Shown piece by piece: positions 31,928 through 40,439 of a DNA stretch of 64,000 nucleotides. Location: positions 1 through 64,000 of the forward strand of contig JAVVWP010000005.1 in NCBI GenBank assembly GCA_036652055.1, given 5' to 3'. Positions within the stretch are counted from its first letter, which is position 1; every line of letters starts with the position of its first letter. Below the pieces are notes generated by a model that ran no database searches, was not told the origin of the DNA, and was given only the letters and a program-made list of their open reading frames with translations. A program made the position numbers and the translations under genes. The stretch is from Fimenecus sp036652055 (GTDB taxonomy: Bacteria > Bacillota > Clostridia > Oscillospirales > Acutalibacteraceae).

Positions 31928-32788
31928 TTACCTTTTTATATCTCTATGAAAAACGCTACAATCAGAGCCATTTTCAACTAAATGTTTGTTAATATCTTCT
32001 GCAAAAATGACAGAACGATGCTTTCCACCAGTACAACCAATTGCTATTGTAAGCTGACTTTTTCCTTCGTTTCTATATAGTGGAATAGAAAAATCAATTA
32101 GGTCAAAAATTTTATTTTTAAGAATAACTGCGTCATCATAACTAAATACAAAATCTCTGACTTTTTCATCAAGACCAGTTAAAAGTTTTAAATCTTTTAC
32201 ATAAAACGGATTTGTAAGGCATCTAACATCAAAAACCAAGTCAGCATCTTTTGGAGTACCATATTTAAAGCCAAAAGAAACGCTTTGAATTTTTAATGAT
32301 TTTGCAGAATTTTCTAAAAACAATGCAGCAATTCTTTCTTTAAACTGTGATGAAGAAACAAGAGATGTATCAATAATATAATCAGCAATTTGTTTAACTG
32401 GCAATAGCAATTTTCTCTCTGCTTCTATTGCCTCAAGAATAGAAATAGCTTTATATTCATCTGCTAAAGGATGCTTTCTGCGTGTTTCCTGATAGCGATT
32501 AACAATTACATTAGAATCGGCATCAATATATAAAACTTTATATTGAATATCCATTGCCTTTAAATTGTCAAAGACAGAAAAAAGCGTTGAAAAGGATTTT
32601 CCTAATCGAATATCAGCTACAACTGCAACTTTATCACGATTTTCAGATGAAGTCAGCGTAAGCTTAACAAAATCAACAATTAATTCCAAAGGCATATTAT
32701 CAACACAAAAAAAGCCAATATCCTCTAAAGCATCAACTGCTCTCGACTTACCAGCTCCTGACAGCCCTGTAACGATTGTCAATTCCAT
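31928..32788 (-). CDS. rapZ: RapZ/YvcJ family nucleotide-binding protein
   Basis: P-loop protein of 286 residues with Walker A GLSGAGKS (residues 8-15) and VDNMPLELI. The C-terminal part has the conserved GCTGGKHRSVIFAE and ends VFHRDIKR. In Enterobacteria RapZ controls glmS mRNA decay through small RNAs. In Bacillus YvcJ hydrolyses GTP and affects competence; here the role is unknown. It lies between murB and whiA, five bases from the latter. Confidence 0.93.
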   Translation of the reverse strand: MELTIVTGLSGAGKSRAVDALEDIGFFCVDNMPLELIVDFVKLTLTSSENRDKVAVVADIRLGKSFSTLFSVFDNLKAMDIQYKVLYIDADSNVIVNRYQETRRKHPLADEYKAISILEAIEAERKLLLPVKQIADYIIDTSLVSSSQFKERIAALFLENSAKSLKIQSVSFGFKYGTPKDADLVFDVRCLTNPFYVKDLKLLTGLDEKVRDFVFSYDDAVILKNKIFDLIDFSIPLYRNEGKSQLTIAIGCTGGKHRSVIFAEDINKHLVENGSDCSVFHRDIKR

Positions 32789-32799
32789 TGTAAATTCCT

Positions 32800-33702
32800 C
32801 TAATCTAAATATTTTACTTCAGTTTCTAAATGAATGTTTTTTTCACTAAAAATTTTATTTTGTATAAGTTCTATTAATTTTAAAACATCTGTTGTTGTTG
32901 CATTCCCATTGTTAATTATAAATCCTGCGTGTTTTTTACTTACCATTGCACCGCCAACGCTCGCGCCTTTTAGCCCACATTCTTCAATTAATGCTCCGGC
33001 AAAAAAGCCCTCAGGTCTTTTAAAAATACTACCAGCACTTGGAAAATCCAATGGTTGCTTTTCAATTCTCCTTGACATTTTATCATCCATCAATGATTTA
33101 ATTTCATTATAATTACCAGCATTAAGTTTTACGGTTAAAGCAGTTATAATAAAATCGTTATCACTATAAGCACTATGCCTATATGAAAGGTCTAATTGTG
33201 ATTGAGAAAGCTCTCCAAAATTACCATTCTTATCAATATGCTCACACGAAAAAAGAACATCTTTCATTTCTCCGCCATATGCACCTGCGTTCATAAAAGC
33301 TGCTCCACCTGCAGTCCCTGGAATTCCATAGGCAAATTCAAGCCCACTAAGATTATGCTTTAACGCAAATACGCATAGCTTAGAAAGTGACGCACCTGAT
33401 TCACATCTAACAAAGCCATTGCCTAAATATTCAATTTTAGACAAAGCAGAGGTTATTCTAATAACGACACCATCAAGACCATCATCAGAAATTAATAAAT
33501 TGCTTGCATTGCCAATAACATAGTATTTAATTTTATTACCAATGCAAAAGTTCAAAATATCTTTAATTGCATCGTTACAGTTTGGCATAACTATATATCT
33601 TGCAATTCCGCCCGTTTTAATGCTTGTGAATTCACTCATCGAAGCATTAAGTCGAAATTCACAAGCATATTTTTTTATTATATTATCTAACTCATTAAAC
33701 AA
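32800..33702 (-). CDS. murB: UDP-N-acetylenolpyruvoylglucosamine reductase
   Basis: FAD enzyme that reduces UDP-GlcNAc-enolpyruvate to UDP-MurNAc for peptidoglycan. The 300-residue type IIb-like protein has TSIKTGGIARYIV, GNASNLLISDDG, GIPGTAGGAAFMNAGAYGGE, YRHSAYS, and GLKGASVGGAMVSKKHAGFIIN (adjoining segments). The start is TTG at 33702 with GAGGT eight bases before it; no ATG fits the conserved N-terminus. It sits in the whiA-rapZ-murB-hprK cluster typical of Clostridia, with a ROK kinase between murB and hprK. Confidence 0.94.
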   Translation of the reverse strand: MFNELDNIIKKYACEFRLNASMSEFTSIKTGGIARYIVMPNCNDAIKDILNFCIGNKIKYYVIGNASNLLISDDGLDGVVIRITSALSKIEYLGNGFVRCESGASLSKLCVFALKHNLSGLEFAYGIPGTAGGAAFMNAGAYGGEMKDVLFSCEHIDKNGNFGELSQSQLDLSYRHSAYSDNDFIITALTVKLNAGNYNEIKSLMDDKMSRRIEKQPLDFPSAGSIFKRPEGFFAGALIEECGLKGASVGGAMVSKKHAGFIINNGNATTTDVLKLIELIQNKIFSEKNIHLETEVKYLD

Positions 33703-33719
33703 TCAAAATTACCTCATAA

Positions 33720-34667
33720 TTATTCTTCTAAGAGCGCTGCACCAATAATTCCAGCATCATTGCCAAGCCTTGCAGAACATATTCTTGTTTGTTCCACAGA
33801 ATGAACGCTATAATGTTCGTTATTAATTATTTTACGAAGTGGCTCAAGCAGACCTTCTCTTTCACAGCCAATGCCTCCGCCTATACATAAAACTTGTGGC
33901 TGAAATATATTAATAAGATTAGTTAGTCCACAGGCAAGATAATTAACATACTCATCAACAACCTCTTTAGCGGCTTCATCGCCATCACGCATTGCATCAA
34001 AAGAAGTTCTACCATTTACAAGATCAATATCCCCGTTAACTAATTTCCACATTGCTGAATCTGGGTGCTTTTGCATTTTTTCTTTTGTTTCTCTTATTAA
34101 AGCTGTCGCAGAAGAATAAGCTTCCCAACAACCTTTTCTGCCACAAGTGCATTGTTCACCTTCAAAACAGATTACTGTATGTCCCATTTCTCCAGCAGCA
34201 TCATTACATCCGTTTAAAATTTTTCCGTTTACTACAATTCCGCTTCCAACACCTGTTCCAAGTGTAACAGCTACGAAATTTTCAACTCCGTCGCCTGCAC
34301 CTGCAATTGCTTCGCCGAGTGCAGCACAGTTAGCATCATTTTCAAGATATATAGGCTTATCAAATTGAACATTTAAAATATCTCGTGCAGGAACATTATC
34401 AAAGCCAAGATTATTAGCATATTCGATTATTCCATAGCCTTTGTTTACAGAGCCTGGAGTACCAATACCAATAGAAAGAATATCATCTAAAGTTATGTCT
34501 GCATCCTCTACTGCAAGATTTATAGACGCTGCTATATCGTTAATTATTTCCCACGATGGGCGAGGGCAATTAGTTTTCATAACTCCCCTTCCAACAATAC
34601 GATTATAGTCATCAACAACGCCCGAAACAATATTGGTTCCACCCAAATCTACACCTATTCTGTACAT
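33720..34667 (-). CDS. glcK: ROK family glucokinase
   Basis: The 315-residue protein has GVDLGGTNIVSGVVDD (phosphate loop), GIGTPGSVN, YLENDANCAALGEA, TLGTGVGSGIVV, GEMGHTVI and the zinc site CTCGRKGCWEAYSS. These features and the length match ROK glucokinases of Firmicutes. It lies between hprK and murB. The link to HPr kinase fits a role in glycolytic entry and carbon-catabolite signalling. Substrate specificity is inferred. Confidence 0.85.
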   Translation of the reverse strand: MYRIGVDLGGTNIVSGVVDDYNRIVGRGVMKTNCPRPSWEIINDIAASINLAVEDADITLDDILSIGIGTPGSVNKGYGIIEYANNLGFDNVPARDILNVQFDKPIYLENDANCAALGEAIAGAGDGVENFVAVTLGTGVGSGIVVNGKILNGCNDAAGEMGHTVICFEGEQCTCGRKGCWEAYSSATALIRETKEKMQKHPDSAMWKLVNGDIDLVNGRTSFDAMRDGDEAAKEVVDEYVNYLACGLTNLINIFQPQVLCIGGGIGCEREGLLEPLRKIINNEHYSVHSVEQTRICSARLGNDAGIIGAALLEE

Positions 34668-34712
34668 ATATGTTTATCCTCCTGATTTTTTAGTTTTTAT
34701 AATTAATAAATT

Positions 34713-35681
34713 TTAATAGTTTTGCCATATTTCAAGTTCTTCTGCACACGATTCGCCTTCATCCATACCAAGTTGGTGCAAAAGCTCTTTGGCTGCATTG
34801 TATCCCATTTTCTTTTGCCTGTTATTCATAGCAGCAGCTTCAATTATAATAGCAAGATTTCTGCCAGGTTTTACAGGAACAACCGTCATAGGAACCTTAA
34901 TATCCATAATTGTTATGTAGTTTTCATCAAGCCCCATTCTATCATAAACCTTTGTTGAGTCCCATGGTTCAAGTTGAATAACCATATTAATTTTTTCGGT
35001 AAGCTTAACTGCACCCATACCAAAAATTCTGCGTGCATTGATTATTCCTACACCTCTAAGCTCTATAAAATGCCTAATGTTATCAGGTGCAGAACCAACC
35101 AATGTTTTTGACGAAACTCTGCGAATTTCAACAGCATCGTCTGCTATTAATCTGTGACCTCGTTTTATAAGCTCAATTGCAGTTTCGCTTTTTCCAACTC
35201 CGCTATCACCAACAATTAAAACTCCTTCGCCATATACCTCGACTAAAACTCCATGTCTTGTAATACGCTCAGCGAGCTCAGTGCCTAAATAATAAATAAG
35301 TGATGACATACAGCTTGAAGTTGAATCAGCTGTTCTCAAAACTGGAACTAAATATTTTTCGGCAAGTTCGACCAATCCTTTAGGGCAAGTTAAATTTCTT
35401 GTCACTAATATAAATGGTGGCTTTTGCTTAGTAAGCCTTTCCAAGCTTTCATTTCTACTTTCATCACTTAGAGTATTTAAGTATCCAATTTCTGAAAGTC
35501 CTAAAAATTGCACTCGTGCAGGATCGAAATAATCGTCACGACCAGTGAGAAGTAATCCGGGTCTGTTAACATCTTGAGATGTGACAGACAAGTCTTTTGC
35601 ATCACAAGGTAAATATAGAGATTCAAATCCAAACTCTTTAATAACCTTATGTAGTGACACAGAATATTTTGATATCAACAA
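34713..35681 (-). CDS. hprK: HPr kinase/phosphorylase
   Basis: Bifunctional enzyme that phosphorylates Ser46 of HPr and removes the phosphate, setting carbon catabolite repression through CcpA. The 322-residue protein has Walker A GDSGVGKS (158-165), followed by ETAIELIKRGH, DDAVEIRRV and the family signature ELRGVGIINARRIFG. N-terminal residues 1-125 form the HPrK domain. The start is TTG, at 35681 or at 35678 (the latter eight bases from GGAGG). It has its own promoter and begins the hprK-glcK-murB-rapZ-whiA run. Confidence 0.95.
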   Translation of the reverse strand: MLISKYSVSLHKVIKEFGFESLYLPCDAKDLSVTSQDVNRPGLLLTGRDDYFDPARVQFLGLSEIGYLNTLSDESRNESLERLTKQKPPFILVTRNLTCPKGLVELAEKYLVPVLRTADSTSSCMSSLIYYLGTELAERITRHGVLVEVYGEGVLIVGDSGVGKSETAIELIKRGHRLIADDAVEIRRVSSKTLVGSAPDNIRHFIELRGVGIINARRIFGMGAVKLTEKINMVIQLEPWDSTKVYDRMGLDENYITIMDIKVPMTVVPVKPGRNLAIIIEAAAMNNRQKKMGYNAAKELLHQLGMDEGESCAEELEIWQNY

Positions 35682-35712
35682 AAATTCCTCCTTAATAGCA
35701 ATATACTTAATT

Positions 35713-35741
35713 ATTATAATCTATTATTCGAAACTTTCCAA
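35713..35741 (-). promoter_or_regulatory. Promoter of the hprK operon
   Basis: On the minus strand TTGGAA (35736-35741) and TATAAT (35713-35718) with a 17-base spacer lie before the AAGGAGG of hprK. Confidence 0.75.
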
Positions 35742-35811
35742 TAGATTTTTTAAAAAAAATTAATATTTTTTCGTAAATTATGTATGAATTTAATGAAAAA
35801 GGCAGTTTTAA

Positions 35812-35840
35812 TTGCTAATGTTTGATTTTAGGTGTATAAT
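35812..35840 (+). promoter_or_regulatory. Promoter of the glycosyltransferase gene
   Basis: TTGCTA (35812-35817) and TATAAT (35835-35840) with a 17-base spacer. Confidence 0.7.
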
Positions 35841-35869
35841 GTGTGTCTTAGGAGGTGTTGCAACACACT

Positions 35870-37039
35870 ATGAAAGTCGGTATTATGAATGATGCTTTTC
35901 CCCCTACTGTTGATGGAACTGCGACTACAACCTTTAATTATGCTAATATTTTAAATCAAAATCATTGTGAAGTAATGGTAATTGTTCCAAAAGCACCAAA
36001 AGTAGTTGACAATTATCCTTATGAAGTTTTTAGATATGATGCTTTTCAATTTAATAACAAAGAAAAGTACCAATTTGGTTGGCCATTCAGGCACAAATTA
36101 AGAGAATATGTTTGGAGTAAAAATTTAGACTTATTGCATTTTCACTGCCCGATTGCTTCTGGTAAATTTGCCCGTATAATTAGAGATGGGCAGCCAAAAC
36201 CAATAATTGCAACTTACCACACAAAATATGATTATGATATTCGCAAAAGAATACCACTAAAATCCGTGCAAAATTTTATGATTAAATTTATAGTAACTCA
36301 GATTTCTGCAGCCGATGAAGTTTGGGTAGTTAGCCCTGGCGCTGGCGAAAATCTTCGCTCAATGGGATATAAAGGTGATTATATCGTTATGCCTAATGGT
36401 GTAGATTTTTCTCGTGGAAAATCTTCTTTAGAAAAAATCAATAATCTAAAACAAAAATATGATTTAAAAGACGATATTCCAACCTTTCTATTTGTTGGCA
36501 GACTTATGTGGTATAAAAACATTAAAATAACTCTTGACGCATTAAAGCTTTTATCAGAAAAAGGTCAAGATTTTAGATTTATAATGATTGGTCTTGGCAC
36601 TGACAAAAAAGCAATAGAAAAATATATTCATAAACTCTCGCTTAACGATAAAGTAATTGAAACAGGAATGATTACAGACAGAGATGAGCTAAAAACATTT
36701 TATTCTGTTGCAGATGCTTTTTTATTCCCTTCAACTTTTGATTCCCATGGTTTAGTTGTTCGTGAAGCTGCTGCTTGTGATTGCCCATCATTACTTATTA
36801 AAGACAGCAGTGCTGCTTTTAATATAATTGACGGTGAAAATGGATATTTAGCTGATGAAGAAAACGCCGAAAGTTTTTGCGATGCAATAATAAAAATGCT
36901 TTCAAATCGTGATAAGATGAAAAAGGTCGGTAAAAATGCCTCTCAGACTTTATATCTTTCTTGGACAGATGCGGTGAAAAATGCTTATGAACGATACAAA
37001 ATAGTATATAAAAAATTTAATGAAGAACATAATAAATAA
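35870..37039 (+). CDS. GT4 family glycosyltransferase
   Basis: The 389-residue product has the GT-B fold of CAZy family GT4. The N-terminal acceptor domain includes NDAFPPTVDGTATTTFNYA and HFHCPIASGKFAR. The C-terminal nucleotide-sugar domain has LFVGRLMWYKN and the retaining E-x7-E region FDSHGLVVREAAAC. It resembles diacylglycerol glucosyltransferases and mannosyltransferases of this family, but donor and acceptor cannot be assigned. It may act on membrane lipids at the cytoplasmic face. AGGAGG lies 14 bases before the ATG at 35870, longer than normal; a GTGTTGCAACAC palindrome between them may shorten the distance. Confidence 0.8.
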   Translation: MKVGIMNDAFPPTVDGTATTTFNYANILNQNHCEVMVIVPKAPKVVDNYPYEVFRYDAFQFNNKEKYQFGWPFRHKLREYVWSKNLDLLHFHCPIASGKFARIIRDGQPKPIIATYHTKYDYDIRKRIPLKSVQNFMIKFIVTQISAADEVWVVSPGAGENLRSMGYKGDYIVMPNGVDFSRGKSSLEKINNLKQKYDLKDDIPTFLFVGRLMWYKNIKITLDALKLLSEKGQDFRFIMIGLGTDKKAIEKYIHKLSLNDKVIETGMITDRDELKTFYSVADAFLFPSTFDSHGLVVREAAACDCPSLLIKDSSAAFNIIDGENGYLADEENAESFCDAIIKMLSNRDKMKKVGKNASQTLYLSWTDAVKNAYERYKIVYKKFNEEHNK

Positions 37040-37071
37040 TTCAATGATTGTTTTGATTTTTATTATTTTTG

Positions 37072-37102
37072 GCCTATTGTCAGATGACAGTAGGCTTTTT
37101 TT
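37072..37102 (+). terminator. Terminator of the glycosyltransferase gene
   Basis: GCCTATTGTC (37072-37081) pairs with GACAGTAGGC (37086-37095), then seven T residues. Confidence 0.9.
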
Positions 37103-37222
37103 ATTAGGACTATTAAAATTACCAAAAAATTACTTATTTTCTAAATATTTATTTTTATAAATTAAAACATACGGTCAACAATACTACTGCAAACACAAAT
37201 AAATTGCAAAGGAGTGTTTTAA

Positions 37223-37408
37223 ATGGCAAAGAACGTAGTTCCAGAAGCAAAAGCTGCTCTTAATAAATTTAAGATGGAAGCTGCTAATGAAGTTGGTGTA
37301 AGTCTTAAACAAGGCTACAACGGTGATCTCACATCTAAGCAAGCTGGTTCAATAGGCGGACAGATGGTTAAAAAAATGATTAAATCATATGAAGACGGCA
37401 TGAAATAA
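37223..37408 (+). CDS. Alpha/beta-type small acid-soluble spore protein
   Basis: A 61-residue DNA-binding spore protein that saturates forespore DNA and protects it against UV and heat. The family core is plain: FKMEAANEVGV with the GPR protease site region, then GYNGDLTSKQAGSIGGQMVKKMI. It is short but complete. AAAGGAG lies before the ATG. A weak sigma-G-like -10 (CAATACTA near 37179-37186) lies upstream; its -35 is not clear. It stands alone between two terminators, as usual for ssp genes, and would be expressed only in the forespore. Confidence 0.93.
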   Translation: MAKNVVPEAKAALNKFKMEAANEVGVSLKQGYNGDLTSKQAGSIGGQMVKKMIKSYEDGMK

Positions 37409-37440
37409 GCAAATTTTTAATGTTATTTTTTCGGACAAAG

Positions 37441-37475
37441 AAGCAGCTTGCCAATTTATTATTGACAAGCTGCTT
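37441..37475. terminator. Bidirectional terminator between the SASP gene and the foldase gene
   Basis: AAGCAGCTTG (37441-37450) pairs exactly with CAAGCTGCTT (37466-37475). The tail on the plus side is TCAC and on the minus side CTTTG, so the U-tracts are poor, but it lies between converging genes. Confidence 0.65.
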
Positions 37476-37482
37476 TCACATA

Positions 37483-39174
37483 TTAATATTTAATGTATTG
37501 TTTCATTATAAAACTTTGTAATTGTTTAGAAGACCAATTAATTACAGCATTTGATTTATGAATTGCATAAGTATCACCTTTTAAGATTTCCTTATCAAAT
37601 TCATCATATTTCTGCTTTGAAACTGCTTGTTTAACTGATGTTTTCCATGTTTCTGGATTATCATTTCCAACATAATACATAATATGATAGCCATATTGTG
37701 TTTCAACAATTCCAGTATCTCCTACTTTTCTAATCGGATCAAAGCACCAATCGTTAAACTGAGCAACCATATCACCAACGGCAACGCTTTCATAAAGCCC
37801 GCCCTTTTCTTTAGAACCAGTATCCTCGGTGTTTTTAGTAGCTAAAGCGGCAAAGTTTTCTTCAGTTGGATTTTTCAAAAATTCATCATAAACAGCTTGA
37901 GCTTTGTTTTTATATTCAAGTTTTTGTGCTGGTGTTAAAGCAGGTAACTGTTTTCCTTGATCATCTTGTTGTGGAAATTGGAAAAGAATATGTCTAACAT
38001 TAACAGGTTTTACCATATCCTTATGTGGAAGAACATTCATATAAAGAACTGCAATCTTGCCATTTCCCTCGATATAAGTTACATCTCCAACTTTTCTGTT
38101 AGCATCAAAGCACCACTTAACAGCGTCATCACCAAAAGTTGATTTAATTTCTGAGCCTAAAACATCATTAGCTGCAATAGATTGACTTGTTGCCTTTGCA
38201 TCATAATCTTGAGCTTGCTTTAAAAATGTTTCAGGGCTTGTTATCTTTGCAACATATCCTTCAGCTTTTGCCTTTGCTTTTGCTAAATTTTCAGCGGTAG
38301 CAGCCTTCTTTTCATCTTCTGTGGCATTAGTTGGAAGCTTTGCTTCTTCAGGAGAAATCACAAAAATTGAAAGAGAAAGATTAGCATAGTCTTGAATATT
38401 TTTTGAATATTCCTCTTCTATGATAACATCTGTTACATTGTTAGAAAGTTCTTCTTGCTTCTGTTTTGCGTAATTTGATGCAAGTGTTCTTTCTTCCATA
38501 ACTTCACGGAGCAATTTTTCAGTAACGCCCTTGCCATAAAGTTTAATCAAATAACGGTCAATAGCAAAATCACTATCAGCAGCTTTTTTTCTAACTTGTT
38601 CAATTTGATCATCAATAGATTTTTTTTCAGCATCTGTAAGAACAATCCCTGCATCACGAGCAAGTTTTGAATAAGCAACAAAAGATTGAACATAATCTAA
38701 AGCTTTAATTCTTATAGCATCTGCCCATGTAGGAGTTTTTCCACTATCTTTAAATTCCTCAAGAGTTCCCTGCGTATACTCTTGCTCCATAGGTGATTTT
38801 GTAGAATCATATCCTGTATACATAACGCCAGCACCAGCGCCATATTGAGAATCATATTGCTTTGACTGGTTAGCAATATCAAGATAGACATCCATATAAT
38901 AATAATTGTATTTTGCGGTTGAAACCTTAACATCACCTATCTTAGCAGCAGTTAATACTTTTTGAGGAATACCAAAAAAGTTCAGAATTCCAACTAAAGA
39001 AGCAACAACGATAGCAACTGCTAAAACGATTGAAATAACTTTGCTTACAATCTTTTTTACTTTTTGAGCCTTAGGACTTTTTGCGGAGTTTTTCTTAGCA
39101 GAACTTTCCATTCTCTTTTTTCTTTCTTCACGATAAAGTTCAGCTTGTGTCTTTTCTGTTTGCTTATTTTCCAT
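37483..39174 (-). CDS. Membrane-anchored SurA/PrsA-like peptidylprolyl isomerase
   Basis: The 563-residue protein has a basic, Lys-rich cytoplasmic start (1-42), one membrane segment (about 43-65) without a lipobox, and a long extracellular part. A parvulin (PpiC) domain lies near the C-terminus with VNVRHILFQF, a GSKEKGGLYESV segment, and WCFDPIRKVGDTGIVETQYG. A second, degenerate copy precedes it and ends WCFDANRKVGDVTYIEG. The middle part (about 150-270) resembles SurA N-terminal helices. It probably helps fold secreted proteins. The ATG at 39174 has AAAGGATG eight bases before it. Confidence 0.82.
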   Translation of the reverse strand: MENKQTEKTQAELYREERKKRMESSAKKNSAKSPKAQKVKKIVSKVISIVLAVAIVVASLVGILNFFGIPQKVLTAAKIGDVKVSTAKYNYYYMDVYLDIANQSKQYDSQYGAGAGVMYTGYDSTKSPMEQEYTQGTLEEFKDSGKTPTWADAIRIKALDYVQSFVAYSKLARDAGIVLTDAEKKSIDDQIEQVRKKAADSDFAIDRYLIKLYGKGVTEKLLREVMEERTLASNYAKQKQEELSNNVTDVIIEEEYSKNIQDYANLSLSIFVISPEEAKLPTNATEDEKKAATAENLAKAKAKAEGYVAKITSPETFLKQAQDYDAKATSQSIAANDVLGSEIKSTFGDDAVKWCFDANRKVGDVTYIEGNGKIAVLYMNVLPHKDMVKPVNVRHILFQFPQQDDQGKQLPALTPAQKLEYKNKAQAVYDEFLKNPTEENFAALATKNTEDTGSKEKGGLYESVAVGDMVAQFNDWCFDPIRKVGDTGIVETQYGYHIMYYVGNDNPETWKTSVKQAVSKQKYDEFDKEILKGDTYAIHKSNAVINWSSKQLQSFIMKQYIKY

Positions 39175-39320
39175 CAATATTTCATCCTTTGCGAATTGAA
39201 TTTTTGGGCATTAAGCCATAATGTACTAACATTTTATACTATTTTCACAGAATATACAAGGCATTCCATTAAAAAAAGAATAAATCCTTGAAAATTAATA
39301 CTTTGTTCATTAAAAGATAA

Positions 39321-39417
39321 ATAAAAAGAGCTGGAAACTGCCGACTTGTGCCATTTTTGAAAAGATGAATTTCTAACATTTTCTCAGAATTACACAGGGG
39401 CAATTCCCTACGCTCTT
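39321..39417 (-). ncRNA. Candidate structured RNA or unusual terminator downstream of tsf
   Basis: On the minus strand AAGAGC and GGGAATTGCC (39417-39399) pair with GGCAGTTTCC and GCTCTTT (39342-39325), using two G-U pairs and a small internal bulge. They enclose a loop of about 56 bases, and CTTTTTATTT follows the closing stem. The remaining gap to the foldase gene shows nothing else. It may be the rpsB-tsf operon terminator, a processed 3' RNA, or an independent small RNA; no promoter is evident. I could not match it to a known family. Confidence 0.45.
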
Positions 39418-39443
39418 AAATATTATTATTTAAGCTAATAAGT

Positions 39444-40367
39444 TTACATCATACCAGCAATTTCAGCGGCAAAGTTATCTTCTTTCTTTTGAAGCCCCTC
39501 GCCTTTTGCATAACGAATAAAACCAGTAACTTTAATTTCTGCACCAATGCTTTTAGCAACAGATGCAACATATGCAGAAACTGACATATCACCGTCTTTG
39601 ACGAAATCTTGGTCTAAAAGACAATTCTCTTTATAGTATTTTAAGATTTTACCATCAACGATTTTTGCAAGAACTTGTTCTGGCTTTTTTGCCATTTTTG
39701 GATCTTCTGCAAGCTGAGCCTTCATAATTTCTTTTTCGTGTTCAATAACATCAGCAGGAACACTTGCTTCATCAAGATAAGAAGGACTCATTGCAGCAAT
39801 TTGCATTGCAACATCTTTGCCCATTTCTTTAAAAGAAGCGTTAGAAGCAACTGCATCATCGGTATCAAACATAACCATAACGCCAACAGAACCACCACCG
39901 TGGATATAGCTTGTTGTAATTCCTTCAATTCTTTCAAAACGACGAATTTTCATATTCTCGCCTATTGTAAGAATCATATCTTGTAAGTTTTCTTGAACAG
40001 TTCTTCCATCTGTATCAAAATTAATTTGAAGAAGTGACTCTACATCAGCAGGGTTTTTAGCTGCAACAGTTTTTGCAAGTTCAAGAACGAAAGCTTGGAA
40101 CTTAGCGTTTTTTGCAACAAAGTCGGTTTCTGAATTAACTTCAATAATAACTCCAACCTTATTAGCCTCATCATTATATACAAGGACAACGCCCTCTGCG
40201 GCAATTCTGCCTGCCTTTTTAGTAGCAGCAGCAAGTCCCTTTTCTCTAAGGAAGTCAACTGCCTTATCCATATCTCCATCAGCCTCAACGAGAGCTTTTT
40301 TGCAGTCCATCATACCTACGCCTGTTTTCTCACGAAGTGCTTGTACATCTTTTGCTGTAAATGCCAT
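39444..40367 (-). CDS. tsf: Elongation factor Ts
   Basis: Guanine-nucleotide exchange factor for EF-Tu. The 307-residue protein has the N-terminal signature ALREKTGVGMMDCKKAL, the core segment NSETDFVAKNAKFQAF, HGGGSVGVMVMF, and a C-terminal GEGLQKKEDNFAAEIAGMM. AGGAGG stands before the ATG. It follows rpsB in the conserved rpsB-tsf order, 72 bases downstream with a small hairpin between. Confidence 0.96.
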   Translation of the reverse strand: MAFTAKDVQALREKTGVGMMDCKKALVEADGDMDKAVDFLREKGLAAATKKAGRIAAEGVVLVYNDEANKVGVIIEVNSETDFVAKNAKFQAFVLELAKTVAAKNPADVESLLQINFDTDGRTVQENLQDMILTIGENMKIRRFERIEGITTSYIHGGGSVGVMVMFDTDDAVASNASFKEMGKDVAMQIAAMSPSYLDEASVPADVIEHEKEIMKAQLAEDPKMAKKPEQVLAKIVDGKILKYYKENCLLDQDFVKDGDMSVSAYVASVAKSIGAEIKVTGFIRYAKGEGLQKKEDNFAAEIAGMM

Positions 40368-40404
40368 TTTAAAATCCTCCTAAATCAGTTAATACTCAAA
40401 CGAA

Positions 40405-40424
40405 GCCCGCACCAAAGCACGGGC
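40405..40424 (-). repeat. Intercistronic hairpin between rpsB and tsf
   Basis: GCCCG and CGGGC pair around a ten-base loop. There is no T-run, so it is probably an attenuator or RNA-stability element rather than a full terminator. Confidence 0.45.
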
Positions 40425-40439
40425 ATCTAAAATTTTTAC

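Noticed and set aside
39321..39417. Assignment of the tsf-downstream element as 6S or SRP RNA
   Set aside because: It lacks the SRP apical loop sequence and is about half the length of usual 6S RNA, so only a generic structured-RNA call is supported.
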